Positions 24,161 to 38,400 of a stretch of 64,000 bases of DNA are shown here, piece by piece. This stretch comes from Panagrolaimus kolymaensis. Lineage: Eukaryota > Nematoda > Chromadorea > Rhabditida > Panagrolaimidae. Below the pieces are notes generated by a model that was not told the origin of the DNA, did not search any database, and saw nothing but the letters and a program-made list of their open reading frames with translations. Within the stretch, counting starts at the first letter, position 1; each line of letters begins with the position of its first letter. The translations under genes were made by a program, and so were the position numbers. The stretch is taken from contig JAJQJQ010000002.1 in assembly GCA_028622995.1 (NCBI GenBank), positions 7,254,001-7,318,000 of the forward strand, given 5' to 3'.

Positions 24161-26460
24161 TCTCTAGCCGAACAACCCTGTAAAGCATCGAGGTTTTTTA
24201 TTTTCCCTTCATCAAATTTTTCATCCAAACTATGTTTTATTTGTTTTGGATTTTAAGTAAATTCATAAACTATTTTTTTTGTTCGAATTTTCTTAAAACA
24301 TTTCTCTAGCCCAACAACACTGTAAAGCATCGAGGTTTTTTATTTTCCCTTCATCAAATTTTTCATCCAAACTATGTTTTATTTGTTTTGGATTTTAAGT
24401 AAATTCATAAACTATTTTTTTTGTTCGAATTTTCTTAAAACATTTCTCTAGACCAATAACACTGTAAAGCATCGAGGTTTTTTATTTTCCCTTCATCAAA
24501 TTTTTCATCCAAACTATGGTTTATTTGTTTTGGATTTTAAGTAAATTCATAAACTATTTTTTTTGTTCGAATTTTCTTAAAACATTTCTCTAGCCCAACA
24601 ACACTGTAAAGCATCGAGGTTTTTTATTTTCCCTTCATCAAATTTTTCATCCAAACTATGTTTTATTTGTTTTGGATTTTAAGTAAATTCATAAACTATT
24701 TTTTTTGTTCGAATTTTCTTAAAACATTTCTCTAGCCCAACAACACTGTAAAGCATCGAGGTTTTTTATTTTCCCTTCATCAAATTTTTCATCCAAACTA
24801 TGTTTTATTTGTTTTGGATTTTAAGTAAATTCATAAACTATTTTTTTTGTTCGAATTTTCTTAAAACATTTCTCTAGCCCAACAACACTGTAAAGCATCG
24901 AGGTTTTTTATTTTCCCTTCATCAAATTTTTCATCCAAACTATGGTTTATTTGTTTTGGATTTTAAGTAAATTCATAAACTATTTTTTTTGTTCGAATTT
25001 TCTTAAAACATTTCTCTAGCCCAACAACACTGTAAAGCATCGAGGTTTTTTATTTTCCCTTCATCAAATTTTTCATCCAAACTATGTTTTATTTGTTTTG
25101 GATTTTAAGTAAATTCATAAACTATTTTTTTTGTTCGAATTTTCTTAAAACATTTCTCTAGACCAACAACACTGTAAAGCATCGAGGTTTTTTATTTTCC
25201 CTTCATCAAATTTTTCATCCAAACTATGGTTTATTTGTTTTGGATTTTAAGTAAATTCATAAACTATTTTTTTTGTTCGAATTTTCTTAAAACATTTCTC
25301 TAGCCCAACAACACTGTAAAGCATCGAGGTTTTTTATTTTCCCTTCATCAAATTTTTCATCCAAACTATGTTTTATTTGTTTTGGATTTTAAGTAAATTC
25401 ATAAACTATTTTTTTTGTTCGAATTTTCTTAAAACATTTCTCTAGCCCAACAACACTGTAAAGCATCGAGGTTTTTTATTTTCCCTTCATCAAATTTTTC
25501 ATCCAAACTATGGTTTATTTGTTTTGGATTTTAAGTAAATTCATAAACTATTTTTTTTGTTCGAATTTTCTTAAAACATTTCTCTAGCCCAACAACACTG
25601 TAAAGCATCGAGGTTTTTTATTTTCCCTTCATCAAATTTTTCATCCAAACTATGTTTTATTTGTTTTGGATTTTAAGTAAATTCATAAACTATTTTTTTT
25701 GTTCGAATTTTCTTAAAACATTTCTCTAGCCCAACAACACTGTAAAGCATCGAGGTTTTTTATTTTCCCTTCATCAAATTTTTCATCCAAACTATGTTTT
25801 ATTTGTTTTGGATTTTAAGTAAATTCATAAACTATTTTTTTTGTTCGAATTTTCTTAAAACATTTCTCTAGCCCAACAACACTGTAAAGCATCGAGGTTT
25901 TTTATTTTCCCTTCATCAAATTTTTCATCCAAACTATGGTTTATTTGTTTTGGATTTTAAGTAAATTCATAAACTATTTTTTTTGTTCGAATTTTCTTAA
26001 AACATTTCTCTAGCCCAACAACACTGTAAAGCATCGAGGTTTTTTATTTTCCCTTCATCAAATTTTTCATCCAAACTATGTTTTATTTGTTTTGGATTTT
26101 AAGTAAATTCATAAACTATTTTTTTTGTTCGAATTTTCTTAAAACATTTCTCTAGCCGAACAACCCTGTAAAGCATCGAGGTTTTTTATTTTCCCTTCAT
26201 CAAATTTTTCATCCAAACTATGTTTTATTTGTTTTGGATTTTAATTAAATTCATAAACTATTTTTTTTGTTCGAATTTTCTTAAAACATTTCTCTAGCCC
26301 AACAACACTGTAAAGCATCGAGGTTTTTTATTTTCCCTTCATCAAATTTTTCATCCAAACTATGTTTTATTTGTTTTGGATTTTAAGTAAATTCATAAAC
26401 TATTTTTTTTGTTCGAATTTTCTTAAAACATTTCTCTAGACCAACAACACTGTAAAGCAT
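24161..26460 (+). repeat. 1,988-bp and 710-bp duplications marked by CTAGACC
   Basis: GCCGAACAACCCTG occurs with G at 24167 and 26155 (1,988 bp, fourteen monomers). CTAGACC follows 284 bp later in both copies (24451 and 26439). A further CTAGACC at 25161 lies 710 bp after the first. The change creates TCTAGA (an XbaI site), otherwise absent from the array. The first copy also has a private CCAATAAC. Confidence 0.75.
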
Positions 26461-27919
26461 CGAGGTTTTTTATTTTCCCTTCATCAAATTTTTCATCCAA
26501 ACTATGGTTTATTTGTTTTGGATTTTAAGTAAATTCATAAACTATTTTTTTTGTTCGAATTTTCTTAAAACATTTCTCTAGCCCAACAACACTGTAAAGC
26601 ATCGAGGTTTTTTATTTTCTCTTCATCAAATTTTTCATCCAAACTATGGTTTATTTGTTTTGGATTTTAAGTAAATTCATAAACTATTTTTTTTGTTCGA
26701 ATTTTCTTAAAACATTTCTCTAGCCCAACAACACTGTAAAGCATCGAGGTTTTTTATTTTCCCTTCATCAAATTTTTCATCCAAACTATGTTTTATTTGT
26801 TTTGGATTTTAAGTAAATTCATAAACTATTTTTTTTGTTCGAATTTTCTTAAAACATTTCTCTAGCCCAACAACACTGTAAAGCATCGAGGTTTTTTATT
26901 TTCCCTTCATCAAATTTTTCATCCAAACTACGTTTTATTTGTTTTGGATTTTAAGTAAATTCATAAACTATTTTTTTTGTTCGAATTTTCTTAAAACATT
27001 TCTCTAGCCCAACAACACTGTAAAGCATCGAGGTTTTTTATTTTCCCTTCATCAAATTTTTCATCCAAACTATGGTTTATTTGTTTTGGATTTTAAGTAA
27101 ATTCATAAACTATTTTTTTTGTTCGAATTTTCTTAAAACATTTCTCTAGCCCAACAACCCTGTAAAGCATCGAGGTTTTTTATTTTCCCTTCATCAAATT
27201 TTTCATCCAAACTATGGTTTATTTGTTTTGGATTTTAAGTAAATTCATAAACTATTTTTTTTGTTCGAATTTTCTTAAAACATTTCTCTAGCCCAACAAC
27301 ACTGTAAAGCATCGAGGTTTTTTATTTTCCCTTCATCAAATTTTTCATCCAAACTATGTTTTATTTGTTTTGGATTTTAAGTAAATTCATAAACTATTTT
27401 TTTTGTTCGAATTTTCTTAAAACATTTTTTCTAGCCCAACAACACTGTAAAGCATCGAGGTTTTTTATTTTCCCTTCATCAAATTTTTCATCCAAACTAT
27501 GTTTTATTTGTTTTGGATTTTAAGTAAATTCATAAACTATTTTTTTTGTTCGAATTTTCTTAAAACATTTCTCTAGCCCAACAACACTGTAAAGCATCGA
27601 GGTTTTTTATTTTCCCTTCATCAAATTTTTCATCCAAACTATGTTTTATTTGTTTTGGATTTTAAGTAAATTCATAAACTATTTTTTTTGTTCGAATTTT
27701 CTTAAAACATTTCTCTAGCCCAACAACACTGTAAAGCATCGAGGTTTTTTATTTTCCCTTCATCAAATTTTTCATCCAAACTATGTTTTATTTGTTTTGG
27801 ATTTTAAGTAAATTCATAAACTATTTTTTTTGTTCGAATTTTCTTAAAACATTTATCTAGCCCAACAACACTGTAAAGCATCGAGGTTTTTTATTTTCCC
27901 TTCATCAAATTTTTCATCC

Positions 27920-30900
27920 AAACTATGGTTTATTTGTTTTTGATTTTAAGTAAATTTATAAACTATTGTTTTGTTCGAATTTTCTTAAAACATTTCTCTA
28001 GCCCAACAACACTGTAAAGCATCGAGGTTTTTTATTTTCCCTTCATCAAATTTTTCATCCAAACTATGTTTTATTTGTTTTGGATTTTAAGTAAATTCAT
28101 AAACTATTTTTTTTGTTCGAATTTTCTTAAAACATTTATCTAGCCCAACAACACTGTAAAGCATCGAGGTTTTTTATTTTCCCTTCATCAAATTTTTCAT
28201 CCAAACTATGTTTTATTTGTTTTGGATTTTAAGTAAATTCATAAACTATTTTTTTTGTTCGAATTTTCTTAAAACATTTTTTCTAGCCCAACAACACTGT
28301 AAAGCATCGAGGTTTTTTATTTTCCCTTCATCAAATTTTTCATCCAAACTATGTTTTATTTGTTTTGGATTTTAAGTAAATTCATAAACTATTTTTTTTG
28401 TTCGAATTTTCTTAAAACATTTTTTCTAGGCCAACAACACTGTAAAGCATCGAGGTTTTTTATTTTCCCTTCATCAAATTTTTCATCCAAACTATGTTTT
28501 ATTTGTTTTGGATTTTAAGTAAATTCATAAACTATTTTTTTTGTTCGAATTTTCTTAAAACATTTTTTCTAGCCCAACAACACTGTAAAGCATCGAGGTT
28601 TTTTATTTTCCCTTCATCAAATTTTTCATCCAAACTATGTTTTATTTGTTTTGGATTTTAAGTAAATTCATAAACTATTTTTTTTGTTCGAATTTTCTTA
28701 AAACATTTTTTCTAGCCCAACAACACTGTAAAGCATCGAGGTTTTTTATTTTCCCTTCATCAAATTTTTCATCCAAACTATGTTTTATTTGTTTTGGATT
28801 TTAAGTAAATTCATAAACTATTTTTTTTGTTCGAATTTTCTTAAAACATTTCTCTAGCCCAACAACACTGTAAAGCATCGAGGTTTTTTATTTTCCCTTC
28901 ATCAAATTTTTCATCCAAACTATGTTTTATTTATTTTGGATTTTAAGTAAATTCATAAACTATTTTTTTTGTTCGAATTTTCTTAAAACATTTCTCTAGC
29001 CCAACAACAGTGTAAAGCATCGAGGTTTTTTATTTTCCCTTCATCAAATTTTTCATCCAAACTATGTTTTATTTATTTTGGATTTTAAGTAAATTCATAA
29101 ACTATTTTTTTTGTTCGAATTTTCTTAAAACATTTCTCTAGCCCAACAACAGTGTAAAGCATCGAGGTTTTTTATTTTCCCTTCATCAAATTTTTCATCC
29201 AAACTATGTTTTATTTGTTTTGGATTTTAAGTAAATTCATAAACTATTTTTTTTGTTCGAATTTTCTTAAAACATTTATCTAGCCCAACAACACTGTAAA
29301 GCATCGAGGTTTTTTATTTTCCCTTCATCAAATTTTTCATCCAAACTATGTTTTATTTGTTTTGGATTTTAAGTAAATTCATAAACTATTTTTTTTGTTC
29401 GAATTTTCTTAAAACATTTTTTCTAGCCCAACAACACTGTAAAGCATCGAGGTTTTTTATTTTCCCTTCATCAAATTTTTCATCCAAACTATGTTTTATT
29501 TGTTTTGGATTTTAAGTAAATTCATAAACTATTTTTTTTGTTCGAATTTTCTTAAAACATTTTTTCTAGCCCAACAACACTGTAAAGCATCGAGGTTTTT
29601 TATTTTCCCTTCATCAAATTTTTCATCCAAACTATGTTTTATTTGTTTTGGATTTTAAGTAAATTCATAAACTATTTTTTTTGTTCGAATTTTCTTAAAA
29701 CATTTTTTCTAGCCCAACAACACTGTAAAGCATCGAGGTTTTTTATTTTCCCTTCATCAAATTTTTCATCCAAACTATGTTTTATTTGTTTTGGATTTTA
29801 AGTAAATTCATAAACTATTTTTTTTGTTCGAATTTTCTTAAAACATTTATCTAGCCCAACAACACTGTAAAGCATCGAGGTTTTTTATTTTCCCTTCATC
29901 AAATTTTTCATCCAAACTATGTTTTATTTGTTTTGGATTTTAAGTAAATTCATAAACTATTTTTTTTGTTCGAATTTTCTTAAAACATTTCTCTAGCCCA
30001 ACAACACTGTAAAGCATCGAGGTTTTTTATTTTCCCTTCATCAAATTTTTCATCCAAACTATGTTTTATTTGTTTTGGATTTTAAGTAAATTCATAAACT
30101 ATTTTTTTTGTTCGAATTTTCTTAAAACATTTATCTAGCCCAACAACACTGTAAAGCATCGAGGTTTTTTATTTTCCCTTCATCAAATTTTTCATCCAAA
30201 CTATGTTTTATTTGTTTTGGATTTTAAGTAAATTCATAAACTATTTTTTTTGTTCGAATTTTCTTAAAACATTTCTCTAGCCCAACAACACTGTAAAGCA
30301 TCGAGGTTTTTTATTTTCCCTTCATCAAATTTTTCATCCAAACTATGTTTTATTTGTTTTGGATTTTAAGTAAATTCATAAACTATTTTTTTTGTTCGAA
30401 TTTTCTTAAAACATTTATCTAGCCCAACAACACTGTAAAGCATCGAGGTTTTTTATTTTCCCTTCATCAAATTTTTCATCCAAACTATGGTTTATTTGTT
30501 TTTGATTTTAAGTAAATTCATAAACTATTGTTTTGTTCGAATTTTCTTAAAACATTTATCTAGCCCAACAACACTGTAAAGCATCGAGGTTTTTTATTTT
30601 CCCTTCATCAAATTTTTCATCCAAACTATGGTTTATTTGTTTTGGATTTTAAGTAAATTCATAAACTATTTTTTTTGTTCGAATTTTCTTAAAACATTTC
30701 TCTAGCCCAACAACACTGTAAAGCATCGAGGTTTTTTATTTTCCCTTCATCAAATTTTTCATCCAAACTATGTTTTATTTATTTTGGATTTTTAGTAAAT
30801 TCATAAACTATTTTTTTTGTTCGAATTTTCTTAAAACATTTCTCTAGCCCAACAACAGTGTAAAGCATCGAGGTTTTTTATTTTCCCTTCATCAAATTTT

Positions 30901-33900
30901 TCATCCAAACTATGTTTTATTTGTTTTGGATTTTAAGTAAATTCATAAACTATTTTTTTTGTTCGAATTTTCTTAAAACATTTCTCTAGCCCAACAACAC
31001 TGTAAAGCATCGAGGTTTTTTATTTTCCCTTCATCAAATTTTTCATCCAAACTATGTTTTATTTGTTTTGGATTTTAAGTAAATTCATAAACTATTTTTT
31101 TTGTTCGAATTTTCTTAAAACATTTCTCTAGCCCAACAACAGTGTAAAGCATCGAGGTTTTTTATTTTCCCTTCATCAAATTTTTCATCCAAACTATGTT
31201 TTATTTGTTTTGGATTTTAAGTAAATTCATAAACTATTTTTTTTGTTCGAATTTTCTTAAAACATTTTTTCTAGCCCAACAACACTGTAAAGCATCGAGG
31301 TTTTTTATTTTCCCTTCATCAAATTTTTCATCCAAACTATGTTTTATTTGTTTTGGATTTTAAGTAAATTCATAAACTATTTTTTTTGTTCGAATTTTCT
31401 TAAAACATTTTTTCTAGCCCAACAACACTGTAAAGCATCGAGGTTTTTTATTTTCCCTTCATCAAATTTTTCATCCAAACTATGTTTTATTTGTTTTGGA
31501 TTTTAAGTAAATTCATAAACTATTTTTTTTGTTCGAATTTTCTTAAAACATTTCTCTAGCCCAACAACAGTGTAAAGCATCGAGGTTTTTTATTTTCCCT
31601 TCATCAAATTTTTCATCCAAACTATGTTTTATTTGTTTTGGATTTTAAGTAAATTCATAAACTATTTTTTTTGTTCGAATTTTCTTAAAACATTTCTCTA
31701 GCCCAACAACACTGTAAAGCATCGAGGTTTTTTATTTTCCCTTCATCAAATTTTTCATCCAAACTATGTTTTATTTGTTTTGGATTTTAAGTAAATTCAT
31801 AAACTATTTTTTTTGTTCGAATTTTCTTAAAACATTTTTTCTAGCCCAACAACACTGTAAAGCATCAAGGTTTTTTATTTTCCCTTCATCAAATTTTTCA
31901 TCCAAACTATGTTTTATTTGTTTTGGATTTTAAGTAAATTCATAAACTATTGTTTTGTTCGAATTTTCTTAAAACATTTATCTAGCCCAACAACACTGTA
32001 AAGCATCGAGGTTTTTTATTTTCCCTTCATCAAATTTTTCATCCAAACTATGGTTTATTTGTTTTGGATTTTAAGTAAATTCATAAACTATTTTTTTTGT
32101 TCGAATTTTCTTAAAACATTTCTCTAGCCCAACAACACTGTAAAGCATCGAGGTTTTTTATTTTCCCTTCATCAAATTTTTCATCCAAACTATGTTTTAT
32201 TTGTTTTGGATTTTAAGTAAATTCATAAACTATTTTTTTTGTTCGAATTTTCTTAAAACATTTCTCTAGCCCAACAACACTGTAAAGCATCGAGGTTTTT
32301 TATTTTCCCTTCATCAAATTTTTCATCCAAACTATGTTTTATTTGTTTTGGATTTTAAGAAAATTCATAAACTATTTTTTTTGTTCGAATTTTCTTAAAA
32401 CATTTATCTAGCCCAACAACACTGTAAAGCATCGAGGTTTTTTATTTTCCCTTCATCAAATTTTTCATCCAAACTATGTTTTATTTGTTTTGGATTTTAA
32501 GTAAATTCATAAACTATTTTTTTTGTTCGAATTTTCTTAAAACATTTATCTAGCCCAACAACACTGTAAAGCATCGAGGTTTTTTATTTTCCCTTCATCA
32601 AATTTTTCATCCAAACTATGGTTTATTTGTTTTTGATTTTAAGTAAATTCATAAACTATTGTTTTGTTCGAATTTTCTTAAAACATTTCTCTAGCCCAAC
32701 AACACTGTAAAGCATCGAGGTTTTTTATTTTCCCTTCATCAAATTTTTCATCCAAACTATGTTTTATTTGTTTTGGATTTTAAGTAAATTCATAAACTAT
32801 TTTTTTTGTTCGAATTTTCTTAAAACATTTATCTAGCCCAACAACACTGTAAAGCATCGAGGTTTTTTATTTTCCCTTCATCAAATTTTTCATCCAAACT
32901 ATGTTTTATTTGTTTTGGATTTTAAGTAAATTCATAAACTATTTTTTTTGTTCGAATTTTCTTAAAACATTTCTCTAGCCCAACAACACTGTAAAGCATC
33001 GAGGTTTTTTATTTTCCCTTCATCAAATTTTTCATCCAAACTATGTTTTATTTGTTTTGGATTTTAAGTAAATTCATAAACTATTTTTTTTGTTCGAATT
33101 TTCTTAAAACATTTATCTAGCCCAACAACACTGTAAAGCATCGAGGTTTTTTATTTTCCCTTCATCAAATTTTTCATCCAAACTATGGTTTATTTGTTTT
33201 TGATTTTAAGTAAATTCATAAACTATTGTTTTGTTCGAATTTTCTTAAAACATTTATCTAGCCCAACAACACTGTAAAGCATCGAGGTTTTTTATTTTCC
33301 CTTCATCAAATTTTTCATCCAAACTATGGTTTATTTGTTTTTGATTTTAAGTAAATTCATAAACTATTGTTTTGTTCGAATTTTCTTAAAACATTTCTCT
33401 AGCCCAACAACACTGTAAAGCATCGAGGTTTTTTATTTTCTCTTCATCAAATTTTTCATCCAAACTATGGTTTATTTGTTTTGGATTTTAAGTAAATTCA
33501 TAAACTATTTTTTTTGTTCGAATTTTCTTAAAACATTTCTCTAGCCCAACAACACTGTAAAGCATCGAGGTTTTTTATTTTCCATTCATCAAATTTTTCA
33601 TCCAAACTATGTTTTATTTATTTTGGATTTTAAGTAAATTCATAAACTATTTTTTTTGTTCGAATTTTCTTAAAACATTTCTCTAGCCCAACAACAGTGT
33701 AAAGCATCGAGGTTTTTTATTTTCCCTTCATCAAATTTTTCATCCAAACTATGTTTTATTTGTTTTGGATTTTAAGTAAATTCATAAACTATTTTTTTTG
33801 TTCGAATTTTCTTAAAACATTTCTCTAGCCCAACAACACTGTAAAGCATCGAGGTTTTTTATTTTCCCTTCATCAAATTTTTCATACAAACTATGTTTTA

Positions 33901-35510
33901 TTTGTTTTGGATTTTAAGTAAATTCATAAACTATTTTTTTTGTTCGAATTTTCTTAAAACATTTCTCTAGCCCAACAACACTGTAAAGCATCGAGGTTTT
34001 TTATTTTCCCTTCATCAAATTTTTCATCCAAACTATGTTTTATTTGTTTTGGATTTTAAGTAAATTCATAAACTATTTTTTTTGTTCGAATTTTCTTAAA
34101 ACATTTTTTCTAGCCCAACAACACTGTAAAGCATCGAGGTTTTTTATTTTCCCTTCATCAAATTTTTCATCCAAACTATGTTTTATTTGTTTTGGATTTT
34201 AAGTAAATTCATAAACTATTTTTTTTGTTCGAATTTTCTTAAAACATTTCTCTAGCCCAACAACACTGTAAAGCATCGAGGTTTTTTATTTTCCCTTCAT
34301 CAAATTTTTCATCCAAACTATGTTTTATTTGTTTTGGATTTTAAGTAAATTCATAAACTATTTTTTTTGTTCGAATTTTCTTAAAACATTTCTCTAGCCC
34401 AACAACACTGTAAAGCATCGAGGTTTTTTATTTTCCCTTCATCAAATTTTTCATCCAAACTATGTTTTATTTGTTTTGGATTTTAAGTAAATTCATAAAC
34501 TATTTTTTTTGTTCGAATTTTCTTAAAACATTTTTTCTAGCCCAACAACACTGTAAAGCATCGAGGTTTTTTATTTTCCCTTCATCAAATTTTTCATCCA
34601 AACTATGTTTTATTTGTTTTGGATTTTAAGTAAATTCATAAACTATTTTTTTTGTTCGAATTTTCTTAAAACATTTCTCTAGCCCAACAACACTGTAAAG
34701 CATCGAGGTTTTTTATTTTCCCTTCATCAAATTTTTCATCCAAACTATGTTTTATTTGTTTTGGATTTTAAGTAAATTCATAAACTATTTTTTTTGTTCG
34801 AATTTTCTTAAAACATTTTTTCTAGCCCAACAACACTGTAAAGCATCGAGGTTTTTTATTTTCCCTTCATCAAATTTTTCATCCAAACTATGTTTTATTT
34901 GTTTTGGATTTTAAGTAAATTCATAAACTATTTTTTTTGTTCGAATTTTCTTAAAACATTTCTCTAGCCCAACAACACTGTAAAGCATCGAGGTTTTTTA
35001 TTTTCCCTTCATCAAATTTTTCATCCAAACTATGTTTTATTTGTTTTGGATTTTAAGTAAATTCATAAACTATTTTTTTTGTTCGAATTTTCTTAAAACA
35101 TTTTTTCTAGCCCAACAACACTGTAAAGCATCGAGGTTTTTTATTTTCCCTTCATCAAATTTTTCATCCAAACTATGTTTTATTTGTTTTGGATTTTAAG
35201 TAAATTCATAAACTATTTTTTTTGTTCGAATTTTCTTAAAACATTTCTCTAGCCCAACAACACTGTAAAGCATCGAGGTTTTTTATTTTCCCTTCATCAA
35301 ATTTTTCATCCAAACTATGTTTTATTTGTTTTGGATTTTAAGTAAATTCATAAACTATTTTTTTTGTTCGAATTTTCTTAAAACATTTATCTAGCCCAAC
35401 AACACTGTAAAGCATCGAGGTTTTTTATATTCCCTTCATCAAATTTTTCATCCAAACTATGGTTTATTTGTTTTTGATTTTAAGTAAATTCATAAACTAT
35501 TGTTTTGTTC
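27920..35510 (+). repeat. Dispersed G44+T57+G84 monomer haplotype, six copies
   Basis: Six monomers share three linked changes: CTATGGTTT (G44), TTTGTTTTTGATT (G57T) and CTATTGTTTTG (seven-base tract with G). They lie near 27930-27970, 30490-30530, 32620-32660, 33187-33230, 33330-33370 and 35460-35505. The two near 33.2-33.4 kb are adjacent. Elsewhere G84 usually occurs without T57, and the T57 monomer near 16314 lacks G84. Linkage of the three sites shows these six are copies of one founder monomer spread at irregular spacing. Confidence 0.72.
34240..35260 (+). repeat. Dimeric 285-bp higher-order repeat
   Basis: T6 monomers (143 bp) and TCTCTAG monomers (142 bp) alternate strictly. The T6 runs begin at 34531, 34816 and 35101, exactly 285 bp apart, with a 142-bp unit between each pair. 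An additional T6 unit at about 34105 precedes two successive 142-bp units. It is a young, nearly invariant tandem dimer. Confidence 0.85.
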
Positions 35511-36104
35511 GAATTTTCTTAAAACATTTATCTAGCCCAACAACACTGTAAAGCATCGAGGTTTTTTATTTTCCCTTCATCAAATTTTTCATCCAAACTA
35601 TGGTTTATTTGTTTTGGATTTTAAGTAAATTCATAAACTATTTTTTTTGTTCGAATTTTCTTAAAACATTTCTCTAGCCCAACAACAGTGTAAAGCATCG
35701 AGGTTTTTTATTTTCCCTTCATCAAATTTTTCATCCAAACTATGTTTTATTTGTTTTGGATTTTAAGTAAATTCATAAACTATTTTTTTTGTTCGAATTT
35801 TCTTAAAACATTTCTCTAGCCCAACAACAGTGTAAAGCATCGAGGTTTTTTATTTTCCCTTCATCAAATTTTTCATCCAAACTATGTTTTATTTGTTTTG
35901 GATTTTAAGTAAATTCATAAACTATTTTTTTTGTTCGAATTTTCTTAAAACATTTTTTCTAGCCCAACAACACTGTAAAGCATCGAGGTGTTTTATTTTC
36001 CCTTCATCAAATTTTTCATCCAAACTATGGTTTATTTGTTTTGGATTTTAAGTAAATTCATAAACTATTTTTTTTGTTCGAATTTTCTTAAAACATTTCT
36101 CTAG

Positions 36105-36410
36105 CCGAACAACCCTGTAAAGCATCGAGGTTTTTTATTTTCCCTTCATCAAATTTTTCATCCAAACTATGTTTTATTTGTTTTGGATTTTAAGTAAATT
36201 CATAAACTATTTTTTTTGTTCGAATTTTCTTAAAACATTTTTTCTAGCCCAACAACACTGTAAAGCATCGAGGTGTTTTATTTTCCCTTCATCAAATTTT
36301 TCATCCAAACTATGGTTTATTTGTTTTGGATTTTAAGTAAATTCATAAACTATTTTTTTTGTTCGAATTTTCTTAAAACATTTATCTAGCCGAACAACCC
36401 TGTAAAGCAT
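36105..36410 (+). repeat. 285-bp duplication marked by GGTGTTTT and GCCGAACAACCCTG
   Basis: GGTGTTTTATT occurs with G at 35990 and 36275, 285 bp apart (142+143). In each copy it is followed one monomer later by GCCGAACAACCCTG (36105 and about 36390). The GCCGAACAACCCTG monomer also occurs at 20345, 24167 and 26155 in domain III, so a domain III monomer type has been moved or retained within domain IV. A private GGCTTTTT follows the last copy near 36415. Confidence 0.7.
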
Positions 36411-37649
36411 CGAGGCTTTTTATTTTCCCTTCATCAAATTTTTCATCCAAACTATGTTTTATTTGTTTTGGATTTTAAGTAAATTCATAAACTATTTTTT
36501 TTGTTCGAATTTTCTTAAAACATTTCTCTAGCCCAACAACAGTGTAAAGCATCGAGGTTTTTTATTTTCCCTTCATCAAATTTTTCATCCAAACTATGTT
36601 TTATTTGTTTTGGATTTTAAGTAAATTCATAAACTATTTTTTTTGTTCGAATTTTCTTAAAACATTTCTCTAGCCCAACAACAGTGTAAAGCATCGAGGT
36701 TTTTTATTTTCCCTTCATCAAATTTTTCATCCAAACTATGGTTTATTTGTTTTGGATTTTAAGTAAATTCATAAACTATTTTTTTTGTTCGAATTTTCTT
36801 AAAACATTTCTCTAGCCCAACAACAGTGTAAAGCATCGAGGTTTTTTATTTTCCCTTCATCAAATTTTTCATCCAAACTATGTTTTATTTGTTTTGGATT
36901 TTAAGTAAATTCATAAACTATTTTTTTTGTTCGAATTTTCTTAAAACATTTATCTAGCCCAACAACACTGTAAAGCATCGAGGTTTTTTATTTTCCCTTC
37001 ATCAAATTTTTCATCCAAACTATGTTTTATTTGTTTTGGATTTTAAGTAAATTCATAAACTATTTTTTTTGTTCGAATTTTCTTAAAACATTTCTCTAGC
37101 CCAACAACACTGTAAAGCATCGAGGTTTTTTATTTTCCCTTCATCAAATTTTTCATCCAAACTATGTTTTATTTGTTTTGGATTTTAAGTAAATTCATAA
37201 ACTATTTTTTTTGTTCGAATTTTCTTAAAACATTTCTCTAGCCCAACAACAGTGTAAAGCATCGAGGTTTTTTATTTTCCCTTCATCAAATTTTTCATCC
37301 AAACTATGTTTTATTTGTTTTGGATTTTAAGTAAATTCATAAACTATTTTTTTTGTTCGAATTTTCTTAAAACATTTCTCTAGCCCAACAACAGTGTAAA
37401 GCATCGAGGTTTTTTATTTTCCCTTCATCAAATTTTTCATCCAAACTATGTTTTATTTGTTTTGGATTTTAAGTAAATTCATAAACTATTTTTTTTGTTC
37501 GAATTTTCTTAAAACATTTCTCTAGCCCAACAACACTGTAAAGCATCGAGGTTTTTTATTTTCCCTTCATCAAATTTTTCATCCAAACTATGTTTTATTT
37601 GTTTTGGATTTTAAGTAAATTCATAAACTATTTTTTTTGTTCGAATTTT

Positions 37650-38400
37650 CTTAAAACATTTTTTCTAGCCCAACAACACTGTAAAGCATCGAGGTTTTTT
37701 ATTTTCCCTTCATCAAATTTTTCATCCAAACTATGTTTTATTTGTTTTGGATTTTAAGTAAATTCATAAACTATTTTTTTTGTTCGAATTTTATTAAAAC
37801 ATTTCTCTAGCCCAACAACACTGTAAAGCATCGAGGTTTTTTATTTTCCCTTCATCAAATTTTTCATCCAAACTATGTTTTATTTGTTTTGGATTTTAAG
37901 TAAATTCATAAACTATTTTTTTTGTTCGAATTTTCTTAAAACATTTTTTCTAGCCCAACAACACTGTAAAGCATCGAGGTTTTTTATTTTCCCTTCATCA
38001 AATTTTTCATCCAAACTATGTTTTATTTGTTTTGGATTTTAAGTAAATTCATAAACTATTTTTTTTGTTCGAATTTTCTTAAAACATTTTTTCTAGCCCA
38101 ACAACACTGTAAAGCATCGAGGTTTTTTATTTTCCCTTCATCAAATTTTTCATCCAAACTATGTTTTATTTGTTTTGGATTTTAAGTAAATTCATAAACT
38201 ATTTTTTTTGTTCGAATTTTATTAAAACATTTCTCTAGCCCAACAACACTGTAAAGCATCGAGGTTTTTTATTTTCCCTTCATCAAATTTTTCATCCAAA
38301 CTATGTTTTATTTGTTTTGGATTTTAAGTAAATTCATAAACTATTTTTTTTGTTCGAATTTTCTTAAAACATTTTTTCTAGCCCAACAACACTGTAAAGC
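37650..38400 (+). repeat. Trimeric 428-bp duplication marked by TTATTAAAAC
   Basis: ATTAAAAC (C101A) occurs at 37793 and 38221, 428 bp apart (142+143+143). The flanking T6 monomers (about 37659/38087 and 37944/38372) keep the same offset. The same C101A marker returns near 60889, 62736 and 63590. Confidence 0.8.

Larger units (their letters stand above)
17801..27400 (+). repeat. Domain III: mixed T44/G44 monomers, almost all 142 bp
   Basis: The A6, G20, T137 and T140 variants disappear (one stray A73 remains near 21576). Nearly all units carry CCCAACAACACTG and C113, so length is very constant at 142 bp. Variation is in single markers such as GCCTAACAAC, GCCGAACAACCCTG, CTAGACCAAC, CGAAATTTTT and TTTTTTATG, which define the local duplications listed separately. 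No T6 (143-bp) monomer was seen before about 27425. Confidence 0.75.

Noticed and set aside
24430..26445. TCTAGA palindrome as a functional site
   Set aside because: It arises from a single C-to-A change in three related monomers and is useful only as a marker of duplication.
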